DNA of 64,000 bases from Oidiodendron maius Zn (taxonomy: Eukaryota > Ascomycota > Leotiomycetes > Myxotrichaceae): NCBI GenBank assembly GCA_000827325.1, contig KN832892.1, forward strand, positions 248,001-312,000, read 5' to 3'. Positions 10,546 through 22,888 of this stretch are shown in pieces. The notes beneath the pieces were generated by a model. That model was not told where the DNA came from. It ran no database searches and saw nothing but the letters and a program-made list of their open reading frames with translations. Both the position numbers and the translations under genes were made by a program. How positions within the stretch are numbered: position 1 is the first letter of the stretch; each line of letters starts with the position of its first letter.

Positions 10546-12842
10546 TGTGAAAATAGAGGGTCGACTGACTCTAGAGTTATACGGTGAATGGATTGTCGTC
10601 TTACGTTACTTTCCTCCTCTTGAAAAATATCGTCTCACTATTGTTATATAATTCCTTAGTGTGCCACTACCCTGAGGCAACACATACCAGATTAGGAATG
10701 CTATTCCTAGTGTTGGTGGACGGACAATAGAATCTCGGAGAGTGGAGAGGAGCAATTTCTGAAATGAGGGAATCGGGTTGACCTCGAAACATTGCGGCCG
10801 CTCGAATAAGGCAGAAGTGGCACCAAAGAACCAAATGGTAGCCATTGAGGCTGTGAGGGTGCTGATTCTCACTATATCAGTAGCGTATATGGCCAATTAC
10901 CGAGCCTGCCGCTTCCTGAGGAGTACCATTGGCTCGCCCTATGTTGAAACCATCATCTCTGAAATATGGGGGAAAACCTATCCTCCTGGATGGGTATTTG
11001 ATCCGAAGAAGTCGTAAGAGGTGAGCGTGCGTGCAGACTAACGATTGCTTTGCAACTCAACCACCTGAAGCGAGGAGAAGCGGCGTACGGCATTGGGTAA
11101 CTGCTAGTCGCAAAAAGAGACGACGCTCCGTTTGGAGCATTTGGGGTGATATTCGGTGAATGACCCCAGTTTGCCAATTGGATTGACCTGCATTCTATCG
11201 TTATTGTGTCCTTCTCTTGATCCACTATGCGTTGTAAGATAGAGAAGGATTTAATATCTCAATCTGCATTAGCAAGGGACGCGCAACGGCAACCATTCCA
11301 TTACACGGGTATTCTGACTAATATTGGCACCCCTTTGACAGAAAAGGGTAAGTGATAACTTATGTGTAGTGTGAGTATTACTTAATCATCTGAGGTGCAA
11401 ATGTAATGGGAACCGTGTCGACAGGAGAATTGTTAGTAGTAAGAAGTATCCTGAGCCTGTCAGTGCGACTATGTCACACTGCGGGGGGGGAGGCTTGCAA
11501 TACGCTACTCTCAGAATGGTATGCAATGGTTTTGCGCAAGGTTCTGACACTACGTCAGGAGAAGGGCGTACAAGGGGAAGGCGCAAAGGGTTTGGTGTGG
11601 CGGGCACGGTGTGTTTAACACACTAAGGCTAGTAAATACAAGTAGGTAATAGCAGCCACAATTCGCATTGGCCAGAGAAACCCGCCTAAATGTGGCTGCT
11701 TATGATTGTAAGATTTTAGAGACATTCCTCTCGCTTGGATGCGATCAAGGTGATTCGGGACATGTAATCTGAGGTCATTATACGCGCACCAGTAATATGC
11801 TCGAACTAAAGGCAAATAAACTTCCTAGTTATCCTCTAAGTATTTCGTTCGATTTTAGAGTTGCTTTACCGTGCTTGGTAAGCTCTTCACGATCAGACCC
11901 GAAATTGGTTTGACCTTCAATAACTTAAGCTTCACATCAGATTCTTGCTTTGGTGGATCCTCCCCAGAGAGTTTTGATTTTACGGTATTATAAAACCTGA
12001 TGCTTGCTAAAAAGTATTATCCCTAATCGAAATCTACCCGGATATTATACATGCGATACAAACCAAGTTGCGAGAGGTGGTAACCAACCGTCGCCCCCCA
12101 TGCTATCTTAGGTTTCACGCTAGAGACAACCTACGATTCCATTGCCACAATCGCTGCAGATCGGCGCAATTCTTAGTTTAAGGGGTACCAATGAGGCTAA
12201 ATGTTCCTTTTATGTTCAGCCCCACATACATTATTCCAGCCGTCCTGGGTCACCACTATGGGCGGGTCACGGCGTATAACATAATGAGTTTGTCATTAAC
12301 GGATGTGGCCAACGGAACCTTAAAAAGAAATGTCACTGATGAGGCGGCGTTGAGTGATAGGCAGCGGCCTTGGTGTCAGACTAAAATTTTGTTTGAAAGA
12401 GAGCCTGCTATCTTGAAAGCCTGTTTCCGGAAGTCGTAGCCGAATATCCAGGGTTTAGCCCTGGAAGGCAATGCCGCCATACGCCTAACTTTAAGTTAGT
12501 GTGGACGTATCCTCACCGACACTAAAATCTGACAGTAAGGCTAAAGTAGGTAATCTTGTAAGCAATAAACTTGCTTTAGGGTTAATTCTCACGTTAATTC
12601 TAATATTTCCCAGCAACAGGTGCTGAGTGAATTTCCTGGCTGGGCATAGTTTGAATATTCTCTGGTTTTGTGATAGGTACGCCGAGTCGAATTAAACGCT
12701 TAGTGATAAGTGGAGCTATAGCTCGGATTCGCAATCTCGTTTACGCTGGTCAAGTGGTCTCTAGAGGTTGAGACATATTTTTTCAAGAATTAACTGTGAC
12801 CTTGGATTCTCTGCCTGATGTGGTTGGAACTTAGAAGCAGAC
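10546..12842. other. Gene-free stretch with one dispersed repeat copy
   Basis: Apart from the repeat copy at 11491-11550 I see no supported gene. Short open frames on both strands at 10600-11220 overlap one another and show no family resemblance. One minus-strand frame (10606-10896) is hydrophobic but has no splice context. The stretch contains the upstream regions of the reductase (minus strand) and of the regulator at 12843. Confidence 0.45.
11491..11550 (+). repeat. Dispersed ~58-bp repeat, single copy
   Basis: This unit matches the repeats at 5676 and 15615, with the cores TACGCTACTCTC and GGTATGCAATGG followed by GCGCAAGGTTCTGAC. It is in plus orientation here and preceded by a run of eight G residues. 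Confidence 0.7.
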
Positions 12843-14452
12843 ATGGTCTACTGTGGAAAACCTTCAAGAGCTTGCCGTCAATGTAAGGATCGCAATATCA
12901 GGGTACAGTCTTCGGTTTTTGTCACCCTTCATGTTTGCACCTGACAATGCTACAGTGTGACTTTGCAGAGCAATGCCGCCCATGTGTCAGAGCTCAACTA
13001 AAGTGCTCAGGTCCACGGGACCCCAGCCAGCTATCTTTCCGGGATGAAAGTAGAGCCACAGTGGAGAAAGTGCTGGCTCAACGAGCAGCTAAACTTCGCC
13101 CGATTAATATCAGTACGCCTATTGAAGAGAGGGCTAAAGGATTCTTCTGGTCGCATTACGTATGTGGGAGGTCAAGCACATTTGACTATATCCAATCAGT
13201 GCTTAGCCTCAAAGAATCGGATTGCTGCCTTTCTGTTGGCCTAGATTCGGTCAGCCTCGCACATTTCTCGAGGAGGGCACATTCAGTAAAAGCACTTCAG
13301 ATGGCAAGGCATAAGTACACTACTGCTCTTCAACTAACAAATGCCGCTCTCCGGTCATCAGAATCGGTGACGAAAGATGCAACATTTCTGGCTGTGCTCT
13401 TTCTAGATCTGTTCGAAAAGATTACCAAATCCTCCCCTCGGCCTTTGGAATATTCTGCACATGCTAAAGGAGCAATTGCCTTAGCTACGCTACGTGGTCA
13501 TGAACAGTTCCGGGATCCCATTGGCCTCCGCATGTTCACACAATTGAGTGCCAGCATCCTGACCGAGTGCATTCAGGTCGATATTCCAGTTCCTGCTGGA
13601 CTCCTTGATCTTTGGAGAGTGGCACGGGACTACCTTGATGTCAGTAGCCCAAAACTGCACTTTTTAGAGCAGCTGATACTTTTCGTTCAATTAAGAGTGG
13701 ACATCAAGCATGGAGTCCTTTCTCGGACAGAAATCATACTCTCTGCAAAGCGTATCGACTCCAGTTTACTCGCAATCCCGACAAAAGTTGCACCACACTG
13801 GATGCATGAAACTATATACAATACCTACTGGTCCGCAGATGTGTATGGGGACCAATTTTACGTGTACCAGGATCACCGCATAAGCACTTTATGGAACAAT
13901 ATTCGCATCGCAAGAATTTTCTTGAATAAAATGATTTTAGAGCAATACGAGGAGGGTTTACACTCTGGCCTTCACGCCAGCTCCTTTGCCGACACACTTG
14001 AGATTCGGAGAACCAAGGATACCATAATTGCCTTATCGGAGGAAATATGCGCTAGTGTCACACAGTTTACTAGAGCTTTAAAATGTTTAGACTACAGTTC
14101 TCACGCCTCTAACCCTCTGGGATGTATATCTACAGCACCTCTTTCCGCCATCCAGAAACCGCCATCATCTTCAAATTCTGGCATTTGCCTCTCAACGACT
14201 GTTGAAAAGAGAGATTATTCATCTTTTGAAGTGTTACACTGTTATTCTCTCCTCTTCCCGCTTTATGTAACTGGCCATTGTGAATTCTGCCCTGAGCGGA
14301 TGAGAGTTTGGATCATCAACCGATTGTATTTTCTTGACTCCACCATGCATATCAAGGACGCAGCCTTAGTTGCAGGTTACTTGGAGCGACGCGAAAGGAT
14401 CACGCCTTGGTCTATATATGCAATGATTGGGAGCTATTCGTGCACAGCTTAG
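12843..14452 (+). CDS. Zn2Cys6 fungal transcription regulator
   Basis: Exon 12843-12902 and exon 12956-14452, split by a 53-bp intron inside the zinc cluster, give 518 aa. The binuclear zinc cluster is complete: CRQCKDRNIRC then CRPCVRAQLKC, spacing CX2CX6CX5CX2CX6C at residues 11-37. The remainder is helical with no second DNA-binding motif and matches the loosely conserved middle region of fungal regulators. It should act in the nucleus as a pathway regulator of neighbouring genes. The N-terminal 230 bp, including the intron, is duplicated as a decayed fragment at 22889-23126. The gene lies upstream of a second regulator at 15976 and of the esterase at 17520. Confidence 0.88.
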
Positions 14453-15614
14453 CAGTATTCTTTAACTAAAAGAAGTGCAGGGACAAAAATGCGAATTCTA
14501 AGAATTTGTATTTTACTTGGGGCAGTTATTTATATGGGACTTTCAGATGGAAATCGACGGAAGTTCCCCAGTGTAGTTCAGTCCCGCTTCAAAGAGTGAT
14601 TTATATTCTTGATGTCTAACCGGGTTTCGATCCTGATTATCGGCGTACGATCTTAATTCCAGCCCACTTCTGATCAATTCTTTTTCTGTTGAAGTCGGCC
14701 ATTTACGTGGCCTTCTCACAAAGCCAAAATTTGCTGTAGTCTCATCACTGTAACATGCAGAATGCAGCCAGCCCATAAGTCCTTATCCCGTTCCTCCGCG
14801 GAAGTCTTCGCCTTGGAAAGATCGAGCGATACATGAAAGATACATGGATCAAGGCGCCCCTTTCATAACAGACTAAGTAAGCGATGCTGGCGCCAGCTAG
14901 GGGAGCTGTGTAGAATTTACAGGACAGAGAAGGCCCCGCCTTCCATATCAGGATGGTTCTAGTCATGTCACTTGCACTCTCTCTCAAAAACGTTGTCAGT
15001 AGTATTTAGAACGGCCTATTTCGGTGTAAAGTAAAAATAAAAATCCGATGTCATACGGCTTAGTAGGCAAAGAACCGGCGCAACATACTACTGCCAACAC
15101 TGCTGCAGCCTCTGGGCGCCAGTTCTTCTCCACGAGGAAGACTCTCGTTACTGAGATTCAACACCTAGCAGCGGCCATCAGGTTTCTCTGATAAGGAGTC
15201 CTATTGATAAATGGTACTACGGCTAGAGGACAATCATAAGAGAGCTACGTCATCTCTAAGCAAGGTTATATATACCCCGAAAAGGAACCTGAATACAGTA
15301 GCAACTGATCCTGACCTATTACGGCCAATCAGAAGCCTCTATTTTAGGCGATATTGTGAGCCGAGGACGTGAAATCAGTCAAATCGCTCCAAATTAAAAT
15401 ACAGACTTTAAGATGACCTAGATAATAAGCCGCTGAGTTATCTAGGGTTTCTACATCATTGTGGTTAAGCAGGGCGACTCCGAGTGTTGCCCTCGACTGG
15501 AATCATGATGTTCTGGGCCTGTTCCTTCTGTGGTTCCATCAGCATTGTCAACGCAGGCGCACGTGACATATTGCCGGCAGCTGGGGTCCACGTAATCAAA
15601 GGCGGTGCTTCACC
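14453..15614. other. Intergenic stretch, no supported gene
   Basis: Minus-strand frames of 77-80 codons at 14543-14987 have no recognisable motif or splice partner. No RNA gene is visible. The right part holds low-copy DNA leading into the tandem repeat at 15615. Confidence 0.4.
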
Positions 15615-15730
15615 AGCTTGCGACACGCTACTCTAAACACGGTATAGCGGTTTAGTGCAAGACAGGGGATTAAGCTTCCAATACGCTACTCTCAATATGG
15701 TATGCAGCGGTTTAGCGTAAGTTCTGACGC
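15615..15730 (+). repeat. Dispersed ~58-bp repeat, two tandem copies
   Basis: Two units lie head to tail. The second, near 15678-15730, is close to consensus (TACGCTACTCTCAATATGG, then GCAGCGGTTTAGCG). The first is more diverged. It is the same family as the copies at 5676, 11491 and 23343. Confidence 0.7.
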
Positions 15731-15975
15731 GTACCAACACAAGGGGTGGTTACTGGGTCAGGCAGGCGAGCACTATTTGCATTAAGTAGGAAAAGATTTA
15801 TCTAAGAGGTGACGGCTTACGAAGTATGTTACGTCAGAATATCCCTGCAGCAAGACGCGTTCCAAGAAGCGATTATTTAACATGATCTGACGACGGGGAC
15901 CGGTGACTATTGTGAGCATGACAATGCCTACAAAGCGTACTGCATCTAATAGCCAAACAGCACTCCAGTAAAGCA

Positions 15976-17114
15976 ATGCAAAGTGTGCACCAGGAGAAGT
16001 TCTTGAATGCAGCCAGGAAGAAGCTGCAATCGGGTCAGGCCTGTGATTGCTGCAAGGTTAGTTGGAGGCAATCTCCAAAGCTGCCCTGCGTGGTGATAGT
16101 TGCTGATAATGGGCACGGCAGGTCCGCAAGATTAGGTGCGATGGTCTTGGTCTTCCCAGTAGATGCTCGTCCTGCTCACAGAATACCGCAGAGCGCCCGA
16201 TGACCAACCGAACTACAAGTTGTGAAATAACGCGTGGTTACGTCCAGAGATTGGAACAGCAAAATCAGGATATGCAGAACCGGATCCACGATTTGAAGCA
16301 GCAGCTCATTGAAGGCGGGCTCAATGTCAAGCCTTGGAAAAGCTACCAGAACTCTCCTGCCCCGAGCTACGACTATAATCCACCATGTTCCGCTTCTCAA
16401 ACGGCCGTTTGGAGTACTTCCATGTTGTCATCTACCTCGCAGCTGGCAGATCTCCCACAGAGCAAATCATCGTATTCGAAAACTATAGAGGACATAAAAG
16501 TGGAAAAGCGACAATCAACATCCCAGACCAACCGGATGAGCCCTCCCCTCTCATCTCAAAATCTCACTTACAAGGACACCACGGAAGCAAACGGAGACAA
16601 TAAATCTTCAGCCTACATTCTGGACCAGAGTCAACTCACCTACCAACAAATTCCCCATCCGGCAGCCACACAGTACTGTACATACCCTAATCCTACTACA
16701 AAATTGTCGAATCTAGGCTACACAGCCCACGACAACTCTTCCTCTCCACCCAGTCCTGGCCCTGCCAGAGCGCCTTACCTTGAGGGCTTCGTGCCGAAGG
16801 TCTCGCAAGTCGCTCCCGTACGGTGTTCTACTCCAATCTCCACTTCCATAAGCTCCGCGTCACGAGATTGGCATCAATGGACAATAACTATGGCAGCAAA
16901 CGCAAAGCCCCTCGAACCTCAGAACTGTTATTCCGCAGATGCGGAGATGCAGTTCAGTGGTCAGCTGATGGACGGAAGTGTGGATAATTCAGACGCCAGT
17001 GCGAATATGGCGGATTTGGGTGTCGGCGCAGAGAGAGAACATAGTCATCCTGGCCACTCTGTCCACCATCGTATTGGCACTAAATGGCCTCTCAATATTC
17101 TCGGTATGGGTTAG
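15976..17114 (+). CDS. Zn2Cys6 regulator with coiled coil and Ser/Pro-rich tail
   Basis: Exons 15976-16056 and 16122-17114 (intron 65 bp) give 357 aa. The zinc cluster starts ACDCCKVRKIRCDG and continues RCSSCSQNTAERP, split by the intron after the fourth residue past the first Cys, a common intron site in this family. Five of six cluster Cys are at usual spacing. The sixth position reads Met (ERPMTN), and the nearest Cys is 7 residues later (TTSC). A short coiled coil (YVQRLEQQNQDMQNRIHDL) follows, then a long Ser/Thr/Pro-rich region with no recognised activation domain. It is shorter than most family members (about 500-800 aa). The protein may still bind DNA if the displaced Cys serves, or it may be impaired. 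Confidence 0.75.
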
Positions 17115-17273
17115 GGATTGTAAATGTCAAAACAAGGGTAGCTACCTCGAGGTTTAAGAACATATTTTGACGCGGTATAGTTTATAGATATAAAGGAAAC
17201 TTGCATGAAGCACTTAAACTTCTACTAAGTGATTTTATATTTTACAATTGAGGCGTATTAACATGTTAGAAAC

Positions 17274-17345
17274 GCGCCGCCACTCGCTACGTTACGGATA
17301 TTCAGATCACCCGTTCGGATCCGAATGCCCGAATATCCTTCACAC
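17274..17345 (+). repeat. 72-bp sequence repeated in inverse at 38343
   Basis: This segment begins GCGCCGCCACTCGC and ends GAATATCCTTCACA. It is nearly identical to the reverse complement of 38343-38413, with one clear internal mismatch. Its core is an imperfect palindrome bounded by GGATATTC and GAATATCC around a central TTCGGATCCGAA. The two copies point outward like the ends of a 21-kb block. Confidence 0.8.
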
Positions 17346-17519
17346 TTTATTCTCTTCGTATACTGCCTGGACCAGAGTTTCCGGCGCCTGGAACGCCGAA
17401 CACCGATGCTGACGTAGGCTTGCATGGCCTATGCCAGCAGCCTCCCTCATAAATATAATCCTGTTAACTTCCGAAGAAAATTCATAGTATCAAACAATCC
17501 GCAATTATCTTAAGTCACA

Positions 17520-19013
17520 ATGAAACTACTTGCAATATTCCGTAGAATACATAAATTCTTTTATACTGTACTCGCAATATTGCGTCCACTTCTGGCACAT
17601 TTATTGCATGCCTCGCCTACGTCCTCAAAATGTGACCTCAAGACCGTCTTTATCGTCAGCATCTTCCGCGCACTTTTCAATGATTCAACCCCAATTTCCA
17701 TGCTTGAATCACAATCAAACTCTATTTTATCTCCAGAAATCAAAGGACCCATTTGGGTGGTGAGAGATGAGTTTCCAGCCCCACTTGAGCAGGATGTCAA
17801 AAAGGTTTTATATCGAGCTATCGAAGGACTTAGTGATGGGACAGATAGCCAAAATATTGGTGACGTCGATATCTTGCCGGTTAGTGGAGAATGGGTGGGA
17901 CACAGAACCGGAGTGGGAAAGGATGAATTGGAGCCGATGGTCGCGGAAGCACATAAGTATGACTGCTTGATGAGAGAGGTCAAAAGCAGGGTTACAATAC
18001 TCTTCTTGCATGGTGGACAATTCTTGTGAGTCTTTTTGCGTTCAATTTTCTTGCTTAGATGCTAAGATGTAATTTTCACGTACAGCCAGAGAAATCCGGC
18101 GTCTCGTCGCCGTATGACCCATGAACTTGCCATGCTCACATCCGGTCGTGTTTTCGCCGTGCGCTACCGTCTCTCTCCGCAGAATATGTTTCCAGCCGCT
18201 CTTCTCGATGCAATCATTGCATATCTATCTCTACTCTACCCGAGTCCTAATAGCCTACACGAGGCCGTGCAGGCCTCAGATATTTGTCTATCCGGAGATA
18301 GCTCTGGTGCTAACATCTGCATGGCACTTTTGCAAACCATTCTTGAGCTCCAGCGACAGAGTTCCGATAGCAAGGCTCGAGTACTATGGCATGGAAAAGA
18401 GCAGATTTTACCATTACCTGCCGGTGTAGCCACTCACTCGGCTTTCTTAGACCTGACACGTTCTCTTCCCTCTGAAACAGCAAACCTGCCATTCGATCTC
18501 CTTCCTGATCCAGTACGGGCACCCTTTCCCTCTTCATCCTACATACCAAGTTCTATCTGGCCAGCTTCCCCACCTAGACACCAGGTATATACCTCTACCG
18601 CGATGCTGAAGCACCCGCTGGTTTCTCCAATCATGGCAAAAGACTGGCGAAATTGCACCACTCGTTGGTGGGCGAGCTTTGGTCAGGAGTGCCTGGCCGA
18701 TTCTAGCATCGTTGTTGCTCAACGCATGACAGAGCAAGGAATACCTGTTTGCGTGGAGAAGTTTGGTGGCATGCCCCATGATTTCACTCTGATCTTCCCT
18801 GATAGCAAGTCTGGGAAGAGGTGTTTCGAAGGATGGGCCGCATTTATCCGAGATGCAACGCAGGCTGCTGGACAAATGAAGGCATACGTAAAGGATATAG
18901 AAGGAAACGGAAACGAGAGAGACATCCAACTGGAGGAACTCTTAGAGCACATGACGCTGGATGAAATTAGAACTGGAATGGAGATTCGTATAGAAGGATG
19001 GGGGAGCCCTTAA
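17520..19013 (+). CDS. Alpha/beta hydrolase, steryl acetyl hydrolase / HSL type
   Basis: Exons 17520-18025 and 18086-19013 (intron 60 bp) give 477 aa. The oxyanion-hole motif HGGQF is split by the intron. The nucleophile elbow is GDSSGAN, and the catalytic His is in GGMPHDFTLIF near the C-terminus, as in hormone-sensitive-lipase-like esterases. The N-terminus has a hydrophobic stretch (FFYTVLAILRPLLAHLL) that could anchor it to the ER, as in fungal steryl acetyl hydrolases. A charged C-terminal extension after the His is unusual but in frame. It probably hydrolyses acyl esters of a hydrophobic compound. The left copy of the 72-bp inverted repeat lies about 175 bp upstream. Confidence 0.85.
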
Positions 19014-19174
19014 TGAGATCAGTATATCTGATAGTGAGGCGGTTATCGTCACCCCTACAGTAATGCAACACTATTCTATATAGAACTTATAGTGACCTGT
19101 AAGTATATATTACTATACTTGGTGTGCTAAACCTATGGCATCACTATTGTCGAGTGCCTCGTAAACTACCATAC

Positions 19175-19447
19175 TCAACTACGCTGTGCCTTTCTACCTT
19201 TATCGCATCCCAAAATTTGAAGAACCGCAATTGGCAGGATCGAGAATAGGATTACGATACCCGTAATAACTCCCGCAGATCCTCGAAGACCACATGAGTT
19301 TATCATATGAGGATACCAGAAAGGTCCAATCTGTGAGATATTAGCTAAGATCTATTACATATACACCTACTGTGGTAACATACAAATCCCCAAGCCAAGC
19401 GGACGAAGTTGATAGCGGCGCCAACAGCGGAGGATTTTGTGTGGTCA
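19175..19447 (-). pseudogene. C-terminal remnant of an MFS transporter
   Basis: On the minus strand, about 21 codons (SSAVGAAINFVRLAWGF) end at a GTATGT donor at 19383. They resume after CTCACAG at 19330 with IGPFWYPHMI and GSAGVITGIVILFSILP, and stop at 19175. This matches the last two membrane helices of a fungal DHA1-type MFS transporter, including an intron. Nothing upstream of 19447 continues the protein, so only the 3' end remains. The family call is from motif recognition. Confidence 0.6.
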
Positions 19448-20477
19448 AGTATGAGGGCTCTATTTCTCCTGTATAACCTCTTCCTACTTTAGTTGTCTCT
19501 ATATCACTCAATAGTTAATATACCATTGAGTTTCACATTAATATCCGCCTAGGACCTGCGTACCTGTGACCTCTCCTTTTAAGAAATAATATAGAGATAA
19601 CCCCCCCCCCCACCCCCCCCCCCCAAAAAGTACATATGAAGAATTAGAATCTTTGAACTTAACATTAAGTATTTAATTAATTTCTTTGAAAGATAAAAGT
19701 AGATAAATATTACTATTATAGTTATAAAAAAGCTACTAGATATAGTGACGAAAATGGTCTAAAGAAATGCTAGTAGTAATAAAGAGTATACAACGTCTAG
19801 TATACTATGCACTTTTCTTTAACTGTCTCCTTTGAGGCCACGGTCCCGAAATCGAAGAATAAATCCTGACCGAATTCATTGTAGACTACTTGAACAGGGG
19901 ACGAAACGGCATACTGAGATATTCTGTCTGAACAACCTAAGTACGACGGTAGTAACGGCCCTTAGTATTCCGACATTTGTTATACAAAGGGACGTAATGT
20001 GGCGTATTGAGTCCTCCGTCCTCCGACATCTTTAATTACTAGACTGTGGATTATTCCCGACTATCGGCAAAGAGGGACGTACTCACTAAAGATGGAGAAA
20101 AGAGAGTATATTGCTACCGAGTATGTAAAATAAATTGTCTGATATCTGCCGACAATTTCAACCGGCCTACTATCATTCCAAATCCAACAGTGGTACTAAC
20201 TAAATTGCGAAGTGGTAACCAAATCTTGGGTCAATGTTAAAATTTCCATTTCGCTACTATGCCCTGGGTAGGCCTATCAGATATGCACAGTGATCAAGAG
20301 ATGCATTCGGGATTAAGATAGATGCCGATACTCCGATTATCTGTCAGACAATTTGAATGCATGAATGACCCAACAGCATGTCAGTAATGTATATATGTGA
20401 GAAGGAGAGGGAGACAGTCTGGGAGAATGTAGGGTCGTTTTTGAGTCTTTTTTGACTCTCCCAAACCAAGATCAGTA
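19448..20477. other. AT-rich gene-free stretch with poly-C tract
   Basis: It holds an interrupted poly-C tract at about 19602-19624, a possible LTR-end fragment near 19500-19580 and otherwise AT-rich sequence without a gene. The end of the interval is the promoter region of the monooxygenase at 20478; it carries purine-rich GAGAAGGAGAGGGAGAC near 20400. Confidence 0.45.
19500..19580 (+). mobile_element. Possible LTR-end fossil fragment
   Basis: About 80 bp (CACTCAATAGTTAATATACC and following) resembles the 3' part of the suspected solo LTR at 24795-25060. It is treated as a short, old LTR-element fossil. There is no internal coding region. Confidence 0.3.
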
Positions 20478-21918
20478 ATGGAGAAGGAAAATATGCCTGA
20501 AAGCAACGAGTTTCATGTGATCATTATTGGAGGCGGCCTTGTCGTACGAATTTCCATTTCCCTTCCAGTGTCATACTTCATTTATTGTTTAGCTCCAACT
20601 CTTTAGAAAGATGGATTTCTCTGACCTCTTCCTTTGTTGTAGGGTCCTGCATTGGCTCTAGCACTCAAGAAACGACATGGAATCCGGTCCTCCCTGTACG
20701 AGATTCGACCAGAGGACTACAACCCGGGAACTAATATTGCACTTGCTCCCAACGCTTTGCGGGTTCTGTCGCATATTGGAGTCTACGATCAACTCCTTCC
20801 CCACGGATTTTGCTACGAGAGTGTTGTGGTATCGAGTGGTAGGGGAGAAAGGCTAGCCTCTTATCTAGCTGGCAGTGAGAAGGAATACAATTTCCCCGCC
20901 TTTCGCGTCAATCGGTCGAAAGTTAGAAGTGTCCTACTGGCCGAGCTCAACGCTCAGGATATCCCTATTCATTACGATATGAAATTTTCTAGTATCGATG
21001 AGGAGGCAGCAGACTCTGTTACTGTTAACTTTGAAGGTGGTATATCTGTTAAGGCCAATTTTGTCATAGGTGCAGATGGAGTGCACTCGAAAGTCCGCCG
21101 GCACCTCTTTCCAAGTTCTGTCGCGAAATATCCAAATCTTTTCGGAGTCACAGGGCTCTTGCCAAGAAATCAGCTTCACAAATCAGCTGCAGCTACACCC
21201 CTGCCGGGAATGTGGTATGGTCAACATGGCTTCATTGCCGTCATGCCTTCCAGTATGGATGGGGAAGATATCGGTTTCTTCTCCACCCTTTCTGGCCCAG
21301 ATCGACCCAGGAATGAGTGGGAAGCATTAGATACCAAGAAAGACGAGATACGACAAATGCTAATAGAAAGGCATTGTGATGGTGCATGGCCAGAGCTTAT
21401 TAGCAACATATGCAAAAGCGCCCCGGGTGAGATGCTTAATATCTGGCCGTGAGTACCTGGTTAATCGATTAATATGCATTGTGTTAGTTCTAACCAACCC
21501 CCACAGATTCTACGTCGTGCCCACATTAAGCAGATGGAGGTCGTCTAACAGTCGTGTTATTGTAATCGGAGACGCCGCTCACGGTATCACACCTACTGGA
21601 GGCATAGGCGCTGCTGTTGGGTTAGAGGACGCCGATAGCCTCGCCTATGTGCTGAGTAAAATTAAGCAAGGATGCGATCTAAACTCTCTCCTGTATACCT
21701 GGGAACTTCATCGTATACAACGGGTTGCCCAGGTGGTACAATACACGGCTGAGAGCACTAAGTTACGCAGACCAGGTGAGAGCTTCATCAGGCAGTGGAT
21801 CAAAGAGTGGGTATTGTGGGCCAAGTTGAAGTATACGGGTCCACAGGCAGGACGGGAGTGGCTTTACCAATATAACGCCGAGGACATAGTTGGTATCTTG
21901 AAGAGTGCCGGTTTGTGA
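20478..21918 (+). CDS. FAD-dependent monooxygenase, salicylate hydroxylase-like
   Basis: Three exons (20478-20543, 20643-21448, 21507-21918) give 427 aa. The dinucleotide-binding motif VIIIGGGLVGPALALAL (GxGxxG, residues 18-23) is split by intron 1. The second FAD motif is VIGADGVHSKVRR and the third GDAAHGITPTGG, where the Asp contacts the FAD ribityl chain. This is the class A flavoprotein hydroxylase order. Such enzymes hydroxylate or epoxidise aromatic substrates with NAD(P)H and O2. The substrate cannot be read from the sequence. With the P450, Dabb, dienelactone hydrolase and FAH genes it adds a ring-modifying oxygenase to the region. Introns are 99 and 58 bp with canonical borders. Confidence 0.88.
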
Positions 21919-22888
21919 TAATGAGTGGCTTATGGCGTTATTAAGATGGCTTTATTCTCGGCGGTCACTGCAGTATATGTGAACTTATAAGTGGCCTGAG
22001 TTTTCTTTTTGTCCAATATACTAGCTCCTTTCCGGATTACACTGGTAGTCCTTTTTGTATTTGTTTTACTTGTAACGTCTTCAAAATGGCTTAATTAATT
22101 GCCCTCTCTGCTCTGCAAGTATACATAAATATTTTGGCGACAACTCGCATTGGCAGTATTCTAACCATTTAATCTTTTCCTAGCGGTAAATATTAGGTTG
22201 ACGACAGAGTAAGGCATTGGAGCGCCAATTCTGTGATGCTATTTATTCTTTTGGTTATTTAAAGATGTGTGTAACTCTTTTATGTCACGCGCGCGAGTTA
22301 GCTCCCTTCTGTAAATTTATACTGGTTGTTGTATTAATTCTCAAGGGATGAGGTTATAGTATATAGGTCGTATCAGATATCGAGGCGAAACTTAGTTGTG
22401 TTTCTGCCGTTGACGTGGATGACAAAGTCTTACTCATCTCTCCTAGACAAAAACTTTATCTGCCCGTGTGCGGAATCTTAAGACAGCTCCTGAGGTAGAC
22501 GAGTGATCAGGGTTCGGGAAAGCGGATGAGACCCGGAAACCTTTCATCATCCAGACACAGCAGTTAGTGAATGATACTGTCAGGACCTGGACAGAACATA
22601 ACCCTCAACATTAATGGAAATATCCCAGCCGAATAGACCTTGACGAAACCAACTATCATCTTCCAACGTAAGCGTACCACCGTTTGAATAAGATGGTTCT
22701 TGGTTACTAGTAATGTCTTTGATAGTCTTTAGGAGGTCGGGGATATCCCACATGGTCCCAGTCGATACAGCCATGCAACGCGGCCGCTTATGTGGAATAT
22801 CCCCGACTACATCTCATCTCCACAGTGTCACAATTTGAATCAAAAATTTCCCGGAAATAGGTTCCGGAAGGAGATCCCGGGGGTTATT
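21919..22888. other. Intergenic stretch
   Basis: No supported gene. A minus-strand 64-codon frame at 22580-22774 (MAVSTGTMWDIPDLL) looks protein-like. A short motif at about 22595 (GGACCTGGACAGA followed by CCCTC) recurs at 27828, so this may be a fragment of something duplicated. I cannot name it. Confidence 0.4.

Noticed and set aside
10606-11017. Overlapping frames on both strands upstream of the reductase
   Set aside because: Neither has a family match, splice support or a clear start, and they overlap each other.
19600-19626. Poly-C tract as a functional signal
   Set aside because: A simple homopolymer tract of uncertain assembled length; no supporting context.
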